Source of the DNA: Streptomyces sp. KL109B
GTDB taxonomy: Bacteria > Actinomycetota > Actinomycetes > Streptomycetales > Streptomycetaceae
Assembly: GCF_030766935.1 (NCBI RefSeq)
Contig: NZ_JASERL010000017.1
Coordinates: forward strand, 1-64,000
Direction: 5' to 3'
Length of the DNA stretch: 64,000 bases
Within the stretch, counting starts at the first letter, position 1, and every line of letters begins with the position of its first letter. Position numbers and translations under genes: made by a program. The notes under the pieces are model-generated. The model saw only the letters and a list, made by a program, of their open reading frames with translations. It was not told where the DNA came from and did no database searches. Shown one piece after another: positions 44,681 to 51,887 of this stretch.

Positions 44681-44739
44681 ACGGAGCCGCGCGTCATTCC
44701 GGCGGGCGGGGTGGACCCCCGCCGATGATCTCCGATAAG

Positions 44740-44758
44740 TTAGGCAAGGCTTACCTAA
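44740..44758 (+). promoter_or_regulatory. DmdR/IdeR-type iron box
   Basis: ttaggcaaggcttacctaa matches the 19-bp iron-box consensus of the DtxR family (TTAGGTTAGGCTnACCTAA) closely, and lies 13 bases before the DUF2470 start codon, where bound repressor would block transcription under iron-replete conditions. Confidence 0.85.
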
Positions 44759-44770
44759 TGGAGGTTCGGG

Positions 44771-45466
44771 ATGGGTGTCCGACAGATCGCTGCCGCCGTG
44801 CCCAGCACGGCGGCCCACGCACGCTCCGTGCTCGCCGCCGCATGGACCTGCGGCGTCACCACCGATGTGGGGCAGGACGACCTCGTCGGCGCGCACCGCG
44901 TCGCCGACGACGGCAGCGTGCGCATCACGCCGCCGGACGACAGTGTGCTGGCCGCCGCCGTGCTCTGCTCACCGCACGGACGGCCCACCGCACTCCTGGA
45001 GTTCGCCGACGCGGCGCCCGTCCCCGTGCGCGACCGGGTGCGCGCGCGGGTGTGGCTGTCGGGTGAACTGGTCCCGGAGGGCGAGGAGTTGGTGCTGCGT
45101 GCCGAACGCGCGGTCGTGCAGAGCCGCGGCGAGCGCGTCGGCGTCGACCTCGACGAACTCGCCGCCACCGCCCCTGACCCGCTGGCGCTCGCCGAACCCC
45201 GCCTGCTCACCCATCTCGCCGACGCCCACCCGGAGGCCGTCGAGCAGCTCACCCGGCTCATCACGCCCGACAGCCTGCACGGCGTCGTCCGCGTGCAGCC
45301 GCTGGCAGTCGACCGGCACGGTCTGACGCTGCGTCTGGAACGGGCGCGCGGACAGGCCGACGTGCGCCTCGCGTTCCACCGGCCGGCCGACGACCTCGGC
45401 TCGCTCACCGAGCGCATGCACTGCCTGCTCGCCTCGGCGCAGTCCGTCAGCCGCCGCCGGCGCTGA
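44771..45466 (+). CDS. DUF2470 protein, iron-regulated (HugZ/heme-related family)
   Basis: A 231-residue protein. The C-terminal 85 residues (LAEPRLLTHLADAHPEAVEQLTRLI, then GVVRVQPLAVDRHGLTLRL and DLGSLTERMHCLL) form a DUF2470 domain, found at the end of heme-degrading HugZ-like proteins and some FMN-binding split-barrel proteins. The first 140 residues resemble the split barrel of that family. An iron box directly upstream and the GGAGG six bases before the ATG indicate induction at low iron, consistent with heme handling. It overlaps the convergent acyltransferase gene by 20 bases. Confidence 0.82.
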   Translation: MGVRQIAAAVPSTAAHARSVLAAAWTCGVTTDVGQDDLVGAHRVADDGSVRITPPDDSVLAAAVLCSPHGRPTALLEFADAAPVPVRDRVRARVWLSGELVPEGEELVLRAERAVVQSRGERVGVDLDELAATAPDPLALAEPRLLTHLADAHPEAVEQLTRLITPDSLHGVVRVQPLAVDRHGLTLRLERARGQADVRLAFHRPADDLGSLTERMHCLLASAQSVSRRRR

Positions 45467-46532
45467 CCTTCTCGCGGGCCGCCGACTGCTCGGGCAGCGA
45501 CTGCCGCCCGCTCGGCGGTCGCCGGAACGCCCAGTCCATGCGGGGCTCCACGACGTACCGGAACACGCGGCGCACCGGCTCCGTGCACAGCACCGTGATG
45601 AGCGCGATCGCCGCCGCCGTCACGGCCAGTTCGCCGAGCGGGGTGTGCAGCCACGGGTGGTCGTACCACTGCCCGAACCGGGAGGCCTTGATGACGAAAC
45701 CGTGCAGCAGGTACGCGTAGATCGTCCCCGTCCCGAGCACCGTGAACCACAGCCTGCGACCCGGCACCCACGCCAGGAAGCAGGCGGTCAGCACGAGCGC
45801 GAGGACGAACAGGGCGGGCGTCGCGAACAGGCCCGCCCACGCGGGCACGCCCCGCCCCACCACGCTGCCCCGGTGGAAGAACCAGCCCGCGTCGAACCAC
45901 GGCGCCGCCCAGTACGCCGCGACCAGGGTCACGAACGCCACCGGCAGCGCCGCCCACCGCACCCGCCACGTCCGCAGCCGCGAGAAGTGCTCGGGCCGCA
46001 GCACCAGGCCCACCACGAAGAACGGCAGGAACTGCAGGACCCGTTGGAGCGCCAGGTCGCCGCCGGTGTCCGGGGACATCGACACGGCGGTGGCCACGAC
46101 GAGCGAGATCAGCACGGGGTGGCGCAGTTGCAGCCACAGCGGCGTGGTGAGCCGCCAGATGAAGAGGGCCACCAGGAACCACATCAGATACCACGGGTCC
46201 AACAGGCTGATCGGATAGCCCGGATCGTCCTGCGCCCAGCGGTAGAACAGCGTGTACGCCACCTCGAAGACGACGTACGGCACGACGACGCCGGTCACCA
46301 GGCGCTTCAGCCGCTTCGGCGCCATGTCGAAACTGCGCGAGAAGTACCCCGAGACCAGCGCGAACGCCGGCATGTGGAAGGCGTAGACGGTCAGATACAC
46401 CGCCGTCACCGCGCGCGAGCCGTACGTCAGTGGTTCCCACGCGTGGCCACAGGCCACGAGGACGATCGTCAGGAACTTGACGTTGTCGAAGTACGATTCG
46501 CGCGCCATAGGCCGTTGGTTGAGCGATGCCAT
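45447..46532 (-). CDS. Acyltransferase family 3 membrane protein
   Basis: A 361-residue acyltransferase_3 protein with about ten membrane helices. The N-terminus RESYFDNVKFLTIVLVACGHAWEPL (about 10-34) contains the family Asp and His, and VYAFHMPAFALVSGYFSR is the second conserved block (HMPxF). Such enzymes acetylate or acylate polysaccharides or antibiotics. The ATG at 46532 is one of three possible starts; another at 46601 adds 23 residues without a homology signal. It lies alone between a convergent and a same-strand gene. Confidence 0.85.
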   Translation of the reverse strand: MASLNQRPMARESYFDNVKFLTIVLVACGHAWEPLTYGSRAVTAVYLTVYAFHMPAFALVSGYFSRSFDMAPKRLKRLVTGVVVPYVVFEVAYTLFYRWAQDDPGYPISLLDPWYLMWFLVALFIWRLTTPLWLQLRHPVLISLVVATAVSMSPDTGGDLALQRVLQFLPFFVVGLVLRPEHFSRLRTWRVRWAALPVAFVTLVAAYWAAPWFDAGWFFHRGSVVGRGVPAWAGLFATPALFVLALVLTACFLAWVPGRRLWFTVLGTGTIYAYLLHGFVIKASRFGQWYDHPWLHTPLGELAVTAAAIALITVLCTEPVRRVFRYVVEPRMDWAFRRPPSGRQSLPEQSAAREKVSAGGG

Positions 46533-46670
46533 CGCGTGGTGTGTGCCCCTCGTCGAAAGACGGTCCAAGCCCCCGCCTGTACCCGTCGCCGACCGTTCCA
46601 TGACTTGAGGCGTGAAACAAGGGTCTTTTGGGGCAGTAGAGGCATTCTTTGGTCACGAGGCACACGAAAG

Positions 46671-46710
46671 GGGCCCTCGGCGACGGTGGGGGAACCGTCG
46701 CCGAGGGCCC
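46671..46710 (-). terminator. 16-bp perfect hairpin after the SDR gene
   Basis: GGGCCCTCGGCGACGG (46671-46686) and its exact complement (46695-46710) surround an 8-base loop, 15 bases after the stop codon of the leftward SDR gene. A strong terminator. Confidence 0.9.
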
Positions 46711-46725
46711 GTCCGGGGCGGTGGA

Positions 46726-47517
46726 TCAGACCGCGGTGTACGCGCCGTCCACCAGGTGGTAGCTGCCGGCGACGAACGATGCGCGGTCCGACAGCAGGAA
46801 CGCGATCAGTTCGGCGACCTCTTCGGCGTGACCGAGGCGGCCCGCCGGGTGCAGCGCGACGAGACCGTCGTGGGCGGCCTTGTCCATCTCCTTGAGCAGC
46901 GGCGTCTCGATGAAGCCAGGGCCGACCGCGTTGACGCGAATGCCCTTGGCCGCGTACTCGGCGGCCGCCGTCTTCGTCAGTCCTACGACGCCGTGCTTCG
47001 CGGCGACGTACGCGGGCGATCCCGCGAAGCCGACCGAGCCGAGGATCGAGGCGACGTTCACGATGGCGCCGCCCTTGCCCGCGGCCTGCATCGCGGGGAG
47101 TTCGTAGCGCATCGAGTAGAAGACGCCGTCGAGGTTCGTGCGCACGACGCGGTTGTAGACGTCGATGTCGTACTCGCCGGTGGGCGCGCTCGCGCCGCCG
47201 ATACCGGCGTTGTTCACGGCCAGGTCGAGCCCGCCGAACGTGTCGACGGCGAAGCCGACGGCCGCCTCCACGGAGGCCGGGTCGGTCACGTCGACGGCGA
47301 CGGCGGCGGCCTTCAGGCCCTCCGACTTCAGCGTCTCGGCGGCCTCCTTGGCGCCCTGCTCGTTGTAGTCCGCGATGACGACGCTCGCGCCGCCTCGGCC
47401 GAGGCGGCGGGCGGTGGCCAGGCCGATGCCGGAGGCGGCGCCGGTGACGAGGGCGGTCTTCCCCGCGAACTCGGCGGCGTAGTCGGGAAGTTGGGCGGTG
47501 GTGGGGGTGGTGCTCAT
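46726..47517 (-). CDS. Short-chain dehydrogenase/reductase
   Basis: A 263-residue classical SDR. TGAASGIG cofactor loop (about 25-32), DVTDP, NNAGIGG, the catalytic Ser in NVASILGSVG and Y-x-x-x-K in AYVAAKHGVVGL, plus the final GSYHLVDGAYTAV strand, are all typical. It should reduce a ketone or oxidise an alcohol with NAD(P)H. The ATG at 47517 follows the TetR gene by 8 bases, so the two are an operon and the enzyme is likely controlled by that regulator. Confidence 0.93.
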   Translation of the reverse strand: MSTTPTTAQLPDYAAEFAGKTALVTGAASGIGLATARRLGRGGASVVIADYNEQGAKEAAETLKSEGLKAAAVAVDVTDPASVEAAVGFAVDTFGGLDLAVNNAGIGGASAPTGEYDIDVYNRVVRTNLDGVFYSMRYELPAMQAAGKGGAIVNVASILGSVGFAGSPAYVAAKHGVVGLTKTAAAEYAAKGIRVNAVGPGFIETPLLKEMDKAAHDGLVALHPAGRLGHAEEVAELIAFLLSDRASFVAGSYHLVDGAYTAV

Positions 47518-47525
47518 GGTGCGGT

Positions 47526-48197
47526 TCACTTTCTGGTGGCGTCTTCGGGGGCTGCCGCGCGGGCGGCCTCCGCTATGAGGGCGTCGTAGGCCCGCGCGAC
47601 CAGATCGGCGAGGTCTTCGGCGTCCGTGCTGTCCGCGCCGCGCGCCCAGGTGCGCAGCGCGGCGGTCAGCACTCCGGCGGCGGCGCCGACGACGACCTCG
47701 GGACGCGGGTCCCTGGTCGGGTCGGTGCCGAGCCGGTCGGCGATGATCGTTACGGATTCGTCCTGGGCGTCCACCCGGATCCGTTCGTACGCGGCGAACA
47801 GGGCGGGCTCCGCGTCGACGACGGCGTACAGCTCGCGCAGCCGCGGACGGTGGTGCCAGGCGGGGGTGGACCGGTCGGAGAGGTAGTCCGCGACCGCGCC
47901 CCGGTAGGCGAGCAGTGGGGGCTCGTCGGCGGGGCGGGCGCGCAGCGCCGCGTTGATGCCGGCGCCGTCGGCGCGGGTGAAGTCGAGGGCCGCGTCCTCC
48001 TTGCCGGAGAAGTGCCGGCTGAAGGTGCGGCGCGTGACGTCGGCGCGTTCGGCGATCGCCTCGACGGTGACGTCCGCGAGCCCGCGTTCCAGGACCAGCT
48101 CCACGGCGGCCTCCGCGAGCGCCTCGCGCGTCCGCCCGGCCTTGGCCTTGCGGCGGTCGCCGGTGGGCGGGGTGGTGGTCGCGTCGTTCGCCTTCAT
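47526..48197 (-). CDS. TetR-family regulator (upstream of the SDR gene)
   Basis: A 223-residue TetR repressor. The helix-turn-helix is in ALAEAAVELVLERGLADVTVEAIAERADVTRRTFSRHF, given in parts (about 25-62); the C-terminal ligand domain is not family-specific. Two abutting 17-bp palindromes lie 20 bases upstream of its start, consistent with autoregulation and with control of the SDR gene that follows. The ligand and the relationship to the type III polyketide synthase gene upstream on the same strand are unknown. Confidence 0.9.
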   Translation of the reverse strand: MKANDATTTPPTGDRRKAKAGRTREALAEAAVELVLERGLADVTVEAIAERADVTRRTFSRHFSGKEDAALDFTRADGAGINAALRARPADEPPLLAYRGAVADYLSDRSTPAWHHRPRLRELYAVVDAEPALFAAYERIRVDAQDESVTIIADRLGTDPTRDPRPEVVVGAAAGVLTAALRTWARGADSTDAEDLADLVARAYDALIAEAARAAAPEDATRK

Positions 48198-48217
48198 GCC
48201 TTCGAGGGTACACCTTC

Positions 48218-48251
48218 ATGTCCCGATGGGACATATGTCCCGTTGAGACAT
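48218..48251. promoter_or_regulatory. Twin TetR operators (two 17-bp palindromes)
   Basis: ATGTCCC-gat-GGGACAT (48218-48234) is a perfect palindrome; the adjacent 48235-48251 repeats the left arm with a partly matched right arm (GAGACAT). Side-by-side sites 20-54 bases before the TetR ATG fit two repressor dimers. Confidence 0.8.
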
Positions 48252-48276
48252 TTCTGCGGGGTCCTGGGGAGTGGCG

Positions 48277-49317
48277 TCAGGCGTGCCAGTGCCCGTGCAG
48301 GGCGGCGGTGGTGAAGCCGGGCCCGTAGGCGACCATCGTGCCGCGGGCGCCTGCGGCGGGCGGTTCGTGGTGGGTGCGTTCCAGGACGCGCAGGACGCTC
48401 GGCGCCCCGAGGTTGCCCTCGTCGGCCAGCGTGTCCGTGGAGTGCCGTGCGGCTTCGGCCCCCAGGTCGAGCGCCGCCGCCGTGTCGGTGATGATGCGCG
48501 TGCTGCCGGGGTGGATCACGGGGAAGTCGGTTCTGCGGCCGTCCAGCCAGCCGACGAGCGCGGGCAGTACGTCGTCGGCCGCCGTCAGAGCCGCCTTGGT
48601 CGAGTCGAAGTGGAAGCCGTCCGGTGCGACCCGGCCGCTGTAACGGTCGACGCTGTCCGGGAGCACGTACTCGAAGCTCTCCTCGACGGCCATGCCAGGG
48701 CCCCGGGGCCGGGCCGTGACGATCGCCGCGGCGGCCGCGTCGCCGAAGAGCGCCTTGTAGATCATCGACTGGATGGTGGTGTCGCTGTGCTGATAGACGC
48801 CGGAGATGGCCTCCGCCGCGACCACGAGCACGGTGTCGTCCGGCCGGGCCGCCACCAGGTCCGCGGCGCGGATCAGGGCCTGCGTGCCACCGGCGCACGC
48901 CAGGGTGGTGAGGGCGATGCGCCGGGTGGTCGGCGGGAGCCCGAGCCGGTTCATGAGGTGGATGTCGAGGTTCGGGACGGACCAGCCGGTCGAATGCGTC
49001 GTGATGACGGCGTCGATGTCCCCGGCGGTGAGCCCGCCCGCTTCGAGCGCGGCCGTGGCCGCCTGCTCGGCGAGGTCGAGCGCGTCCAGGAACGTGGTGC
49101 GGGACCGTTCCTGCACCCCCGAAGTGCCCGACACCGTCGGCGAGTCGAGCGGCCGGGCGAAGTACCGCGTGCGGACGCCGCAGTTGGCGATGACGCGCAG
49201 GATCGCGGCGAGGCGCGGGTGGTCGTGGTGGTGGGAGCGGATGTCCTCGGCGATCTCGGCGGTGCCTATCTTGTGGGCGCCGAAGACGGTCTGGGGCTGT
49301 GATATGTAGGCGGGCAC
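48277..49317 (-). CDS. Type III polyketide synthase
   Basis: A 346-residue chalcone-synthase-like homodimeric enzyme that condenses malonyl-CoA units on an acyl starter. The Cys-His-Asn triad is visible: C141 in TTLACAGGTQAL, H269 in FPVIHPGS and N302 in EGNLGAPSVL, together with the terminal GPGFT loop. It is clearly different from the RppA tetrahydroxynaphthalene synthase in motifs (CAGG rather than CAAG, and another starter pocket). The GTG at 49317 is preferred to a TTG at 49365 because GGGAG lies seven bases upstream. There is no adjacent methyltransferase or P450, so the product is not inferable. Confidence 0.93.
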   Translation of the reverse strand: MPAYISQPQTVFGAHKIGTAEIAEDIRSHHHDHPRLAAILRVIANCGVRTRYFARPLDSPTVSGTSGVQERSRTTFLDALDLAEQAATAALEAGGLTAGDIDAVITTHSTGWSVPNLDIHLMNRLGLPPTTRRIALTTLACAGGTQALIRAADLVAARPDDTVLVVAAEAISGVYQHSDTTIQSMIYKALFGDAAAAAIVTARPRGPGMAVEESFEYVLPDSVDRYSGRVAPDGFHFDSTKAALTAADDVLPALVGWLDGRRTDFPVIHPGSTRIITDTAAALDLGAEAARHSTDTLADEGNLGAPSVLRVLERTHHEPPAAGARGTMVAYGPGFTTAALHGHWHA

Positions 49318-49405
49318 GAAGCGACTCCCACTCGGCTGGGTTCGGGCGTGGGGGGTGTCGCTCAACGTACTTCACCGTGCCGAACGGGTCTCCTGTCGCC
49401 TCCGT

Positions 49406-50227
49406 TCAGCTCGCGTGAAGGTAGGGGGCACGCAGATGGGCCCGGCGCGAACCGGGGTGGAAGACGAGGATGATCAGGCGGGCGCCCGGGGCCGTGAGCG
49501 GCTGGGCGGCGCAGGTGGTGACCCAGCCCGGACCGTGCTTCGCGTGCAGCAGCGGGCGTTCGTCGCCGTCGGGGTGGACGGACGCGCCGCCGGCCTCGTA
49601 GATGGGCGCCGCCTCGGGGTCTGCGAGGATCTCCTTCTCGATCTGCAACAGGGTGTCGTCGTCGGGTCGCGAGGCCAGTGCCGCGCGCAACTGGGGCATG
49701 ACCAACGGGGCCCACGCCGTGGACCAGTTCGTCAGGGACGTGCGGGCCGCCGCGTCGAGCAGCATCCAGCGCATGGTGTTCGTCGGGACCCGGGAGTCCG
49801 GGAACAGCTCGGTGAACGCCGCGTTGCACGCCAGCAGGTCCCACGACGCGTCCGTCACATAGGCCATGTGCGAGATGCCGTCGACCGCCTCCTGCCACAC
49901 GCCGGGAACCTCCTTGCCTGCGCTGAAGTTCAGCGGCCCCGGAGGGTCCTGCAGCAGCGCGTACCGGCAGAGCAGGATCCACTCCTGCTCGTTCAGCCCG
50001 AACAGCCGGGCCACGTCCCGCAGCAGCTCCGCCGGAGCGTTGGGGTAGGTGCCCGACTCCAGCCGGTGATAGGTGCCGAGCGTCCGGTGCAGCAGCTGGT
50101 CGACCTGGTGCTGGGAGAGTCCGGGGGCGCGGCGCCCCTGTCCCGTCGGCCTGCTGAAGCCATGGGATTCAGGGGCGATGAGGGCGCGCCGTTCACGGAG
50201 CAGGGCGCGAAGCGCCTTCTTGTTCAT
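49406..50227 (-). CDS. XRE/MmyB-type transcriptional regulator
   Basis: A 273-residue regulator with an N-terminal helix-turn-helix (GLSQHQVDQLLHRTLGTYHRLESG, about 37-60) and a C-terminal MmyB-like ligand-binding domain (SWDLLACNAAFTELFPDS, MRWMLLD, then HPGSRRAHLRAP). Streptomyces carry dozens of such genes, often beside an SDR that they control. Here the SDR, TetR and type III PKS genes follow on the same strand (88-base gap), so it may regulate the PKS. The ATG at 50227 is preferred to the GTG at 50251, which lacks any ribosome binding site. Confidence 0.88.
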   Translation of the reverse strand: MNKKALRALLRERRALIAPESHGFSRPTGQGRRAPGLSQHQVDQLLHRTLGTYHRLESGTYPNAPAELLRDVARLFGLNEQEWILLCRYALLQDPPGPLNFSAGKEVPGVWQEAVDGISHMAYVTDASWDLLACNAAFTELFPDSRVPTNTMRWMLLDAAARTSLTNWSTAWAPLVMPQLRAALASRPDDDTLLQIEKEILADPEAAPIYEAGGASVHPDGDERPLLHAKHGPGWVTTCAAQPLTAPGARLIILVFHPGSRRAHLRAPYLHAS

Positions 50228-50659
50228 GGTGGGTAATCCCTCGTTGTTCACGCCGAGTTGAGCGAGAGCAGTCTAAATAGTCCTAAGGTCTTTGGTAATA
50301 AACATTGCCCGAAGAAAACGATCAGACGGTGCGTCATGATGAGCGGAGTTGGGTTGCCCACCTGCTGGTTTCTTCGGTCATGAGCGAGTGAGCACGGCCG
50401 CGCGGCACCTGTGCCGGGCCGCTCGAAAATGGCCGAAATTTCCCGCTGGAGGTAACCCACGCACCTCCGGGGCCGTTCACGTGAGTGCGAGTGGGGCCGG
50501 GCCACCAATTGCGATCGATGTGGCCGGAAAATGCGTTGCGAGACGCAAACGCCCACGCTCGTCCGGGCGGCCGACGGAGGTCACTGGCTGCGGTCGGTGC
50601 CGTCACTCGCCATCACGTAGCGGCCACGGTACCGACCGCGCCCGGTCCTCACGGCCGTG
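50228..50659. other. Intergenic region without a recognised gene
   Basis: No gene is credible here. Overlapping short frames on both strands have poor codon pattern. The part next to the regulator (about 50262-50330) is relatively AT-rich and probably holds its promoter. Near 50590-50639 a 9-bp inverted repeat (GCGGTCGGT/ACCGACCGC) with a long loop lies beyond the DUF4032 gene stop and may act as a weak terminator. Confidence 0.5.
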
Positions 50660-51853
50660 TCACCCACCGGCCCTGTGCACCGCGCGCACATAGTCCTCCG
50701 CCGCCGCGTCGAGACCGATGTCGTGCTGGGCGCGCTCCGACAAGTACCAGCGGTGTTCCAGGAGTTGGTGGTACAGCTCGGCCGGATCCATGGCGCTGGG
50801 AACGCGGTCGCGGACGGCGCGCACCGTGGGGCGGAACACGTCACGGACCCAGCGGTGGGCGAGCACTTCCGGCCGCGCGTCGGTGGCGTCCTCCTGCGTC
50901 GCCATCCAGCTCTCCAGGTCGCCGAGCAGCCGCCGCGCCTGGTTCTCCTCGGCGTCCATTCCGGTCAGCCGCAGCAGCTGACGCTGGTGGTGCCCCGCGT
51001 CGACGACCTTCGGTACGAAGGTGACGGTGTCGCCGTGCGGGGAGCGCGATATCTGCATCTCGGCCACGTCGAAACCCAGGTCGTTCAGGCGGCGGATGCG
51101 GCGCTCCATGTAGTGGTGCTTGCCCGCCGGATACACGGACGTGCGGGTGAGCTCGCTCCACAGGTCCGAATAGCGCGACACGATCTCCGTGCCGAACTCG
51201 ATCGGGTCGATGGAGGGGTGCAGCGCGCCCGAGGCCTCCAGGTCGAGCATCTCGCCCGCGATGTTCACGCGCGCGAGATCGATGTCGTACTCGCGCTGCC
51301 CGTCGCTCAGCCGCGGATGCAGCTCGCCGGTCTCGGCGTCCACGAGATACGCGGCGTACGCGCCCGCGTCCCTGCGGAAGAGGGTGTTGGACAGCGAGCA
51401 GTCGCCCCACGCGAAACCGCTCAGGTGCAGGCGGACGAGGAGCACCGCGAGCGCGTCCATCAGACGGTGCACGGTCGTCGGCCGCAGCGTCGTCTCGAAC
51501 ATGGAGCGGTAGGGCTGAGAGCCGCCCAGGTGGCGGGTGATGAGGACGGGTTCGAGGGGCGTGCCGTCCGGCTGCTCGCGGCCCGTCACCACGGCCAGCG
51601 GGTCCACCGCCGGGATGCCCAGGCGGTCGAGCGTGCGCAGCAGTTCGTACTCGCGCAGCGCCGGGCGCTCGGCCAGCTCCTTCACGGCGACGACCTCGTC
51701 GCCCGCGCGCGCGTAGCGCACCACGTGCCGCGAGATGCCGCGCGGCAGCGGCACCAGGTACTCCTGCGGCCACTCCTCCAACGGGATGTGCCAGGGGAGG
51801 GCGAGCAGGAGCACCGGGTGCTCCGGGTTCGTGGCGCTGATCTCGAGCGGCAT
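50660..51853 (-). CDS. DUF4032 protein with kinase-like fold
   Basis: A 397-residue protein. The N-terminal 240 residues are related to lipopolysaccharide-kinase-like folds: FAWGDCSLSN (about 149-158) is the catalytic-loop equivalent and YLVDAETGEL carries the DFG-like Asp. The C-terminal 150 residues are the DUF4032 region (ESWMATQEDATDARPEVLAHRW). Actinobacteria have one such gene of unknown role. The ATG at 51853 is assumed; a TTG ten codons upstream is possible. It follows the DUF2264 gene by 34 bases but need not share its function. Confidence 0.8.
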   Translation of the reverse strand: MPLEISATNPEHPVLLLALPWHIPLEEWPQEYLVPLPRGISRHVVRYARAGDEVVAVKELAERPALREYELLRTLDRLGIPAVDPLAVVTGREQPDGTPLEPVLITRHLGGSQPYRSMFETTLRPTTVHRLMDALAVLLVRLHLSGFAWGDCSLSNTLFRRDAGAYAAYLVDAETGELHPRLSDGQREYDIDLARVNIAGEMLDLEASGALHPSIDPIEFGTEIVSRYSDLWSELTRTSVYPAGKHHYMERRIRRLNDLGFDVAEMQISRSPHGDTVTFVPKVVDAGHHQRQLLRLTGMDAEENQARRLLGDLESWMATQEDATDARPEVLAHRWVRDVFRPTVRAVRDRVPSAMDPAELYHQLLEHRWYLSERAQHDIGLDAAAEDYVRAVHRAGG

Positions 51854-51887
51854 GACCAACAGCGTACGGGCGCCCTGTGACAACGCC

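Noticed and set aside
50349..50693. 114-codon plus-strand frame in the gap before the DUF4032 gene
   Set aside because: It has poor codon pattern, no ribosome binding site and overlaps the 3' end of a real gene on the other strand.
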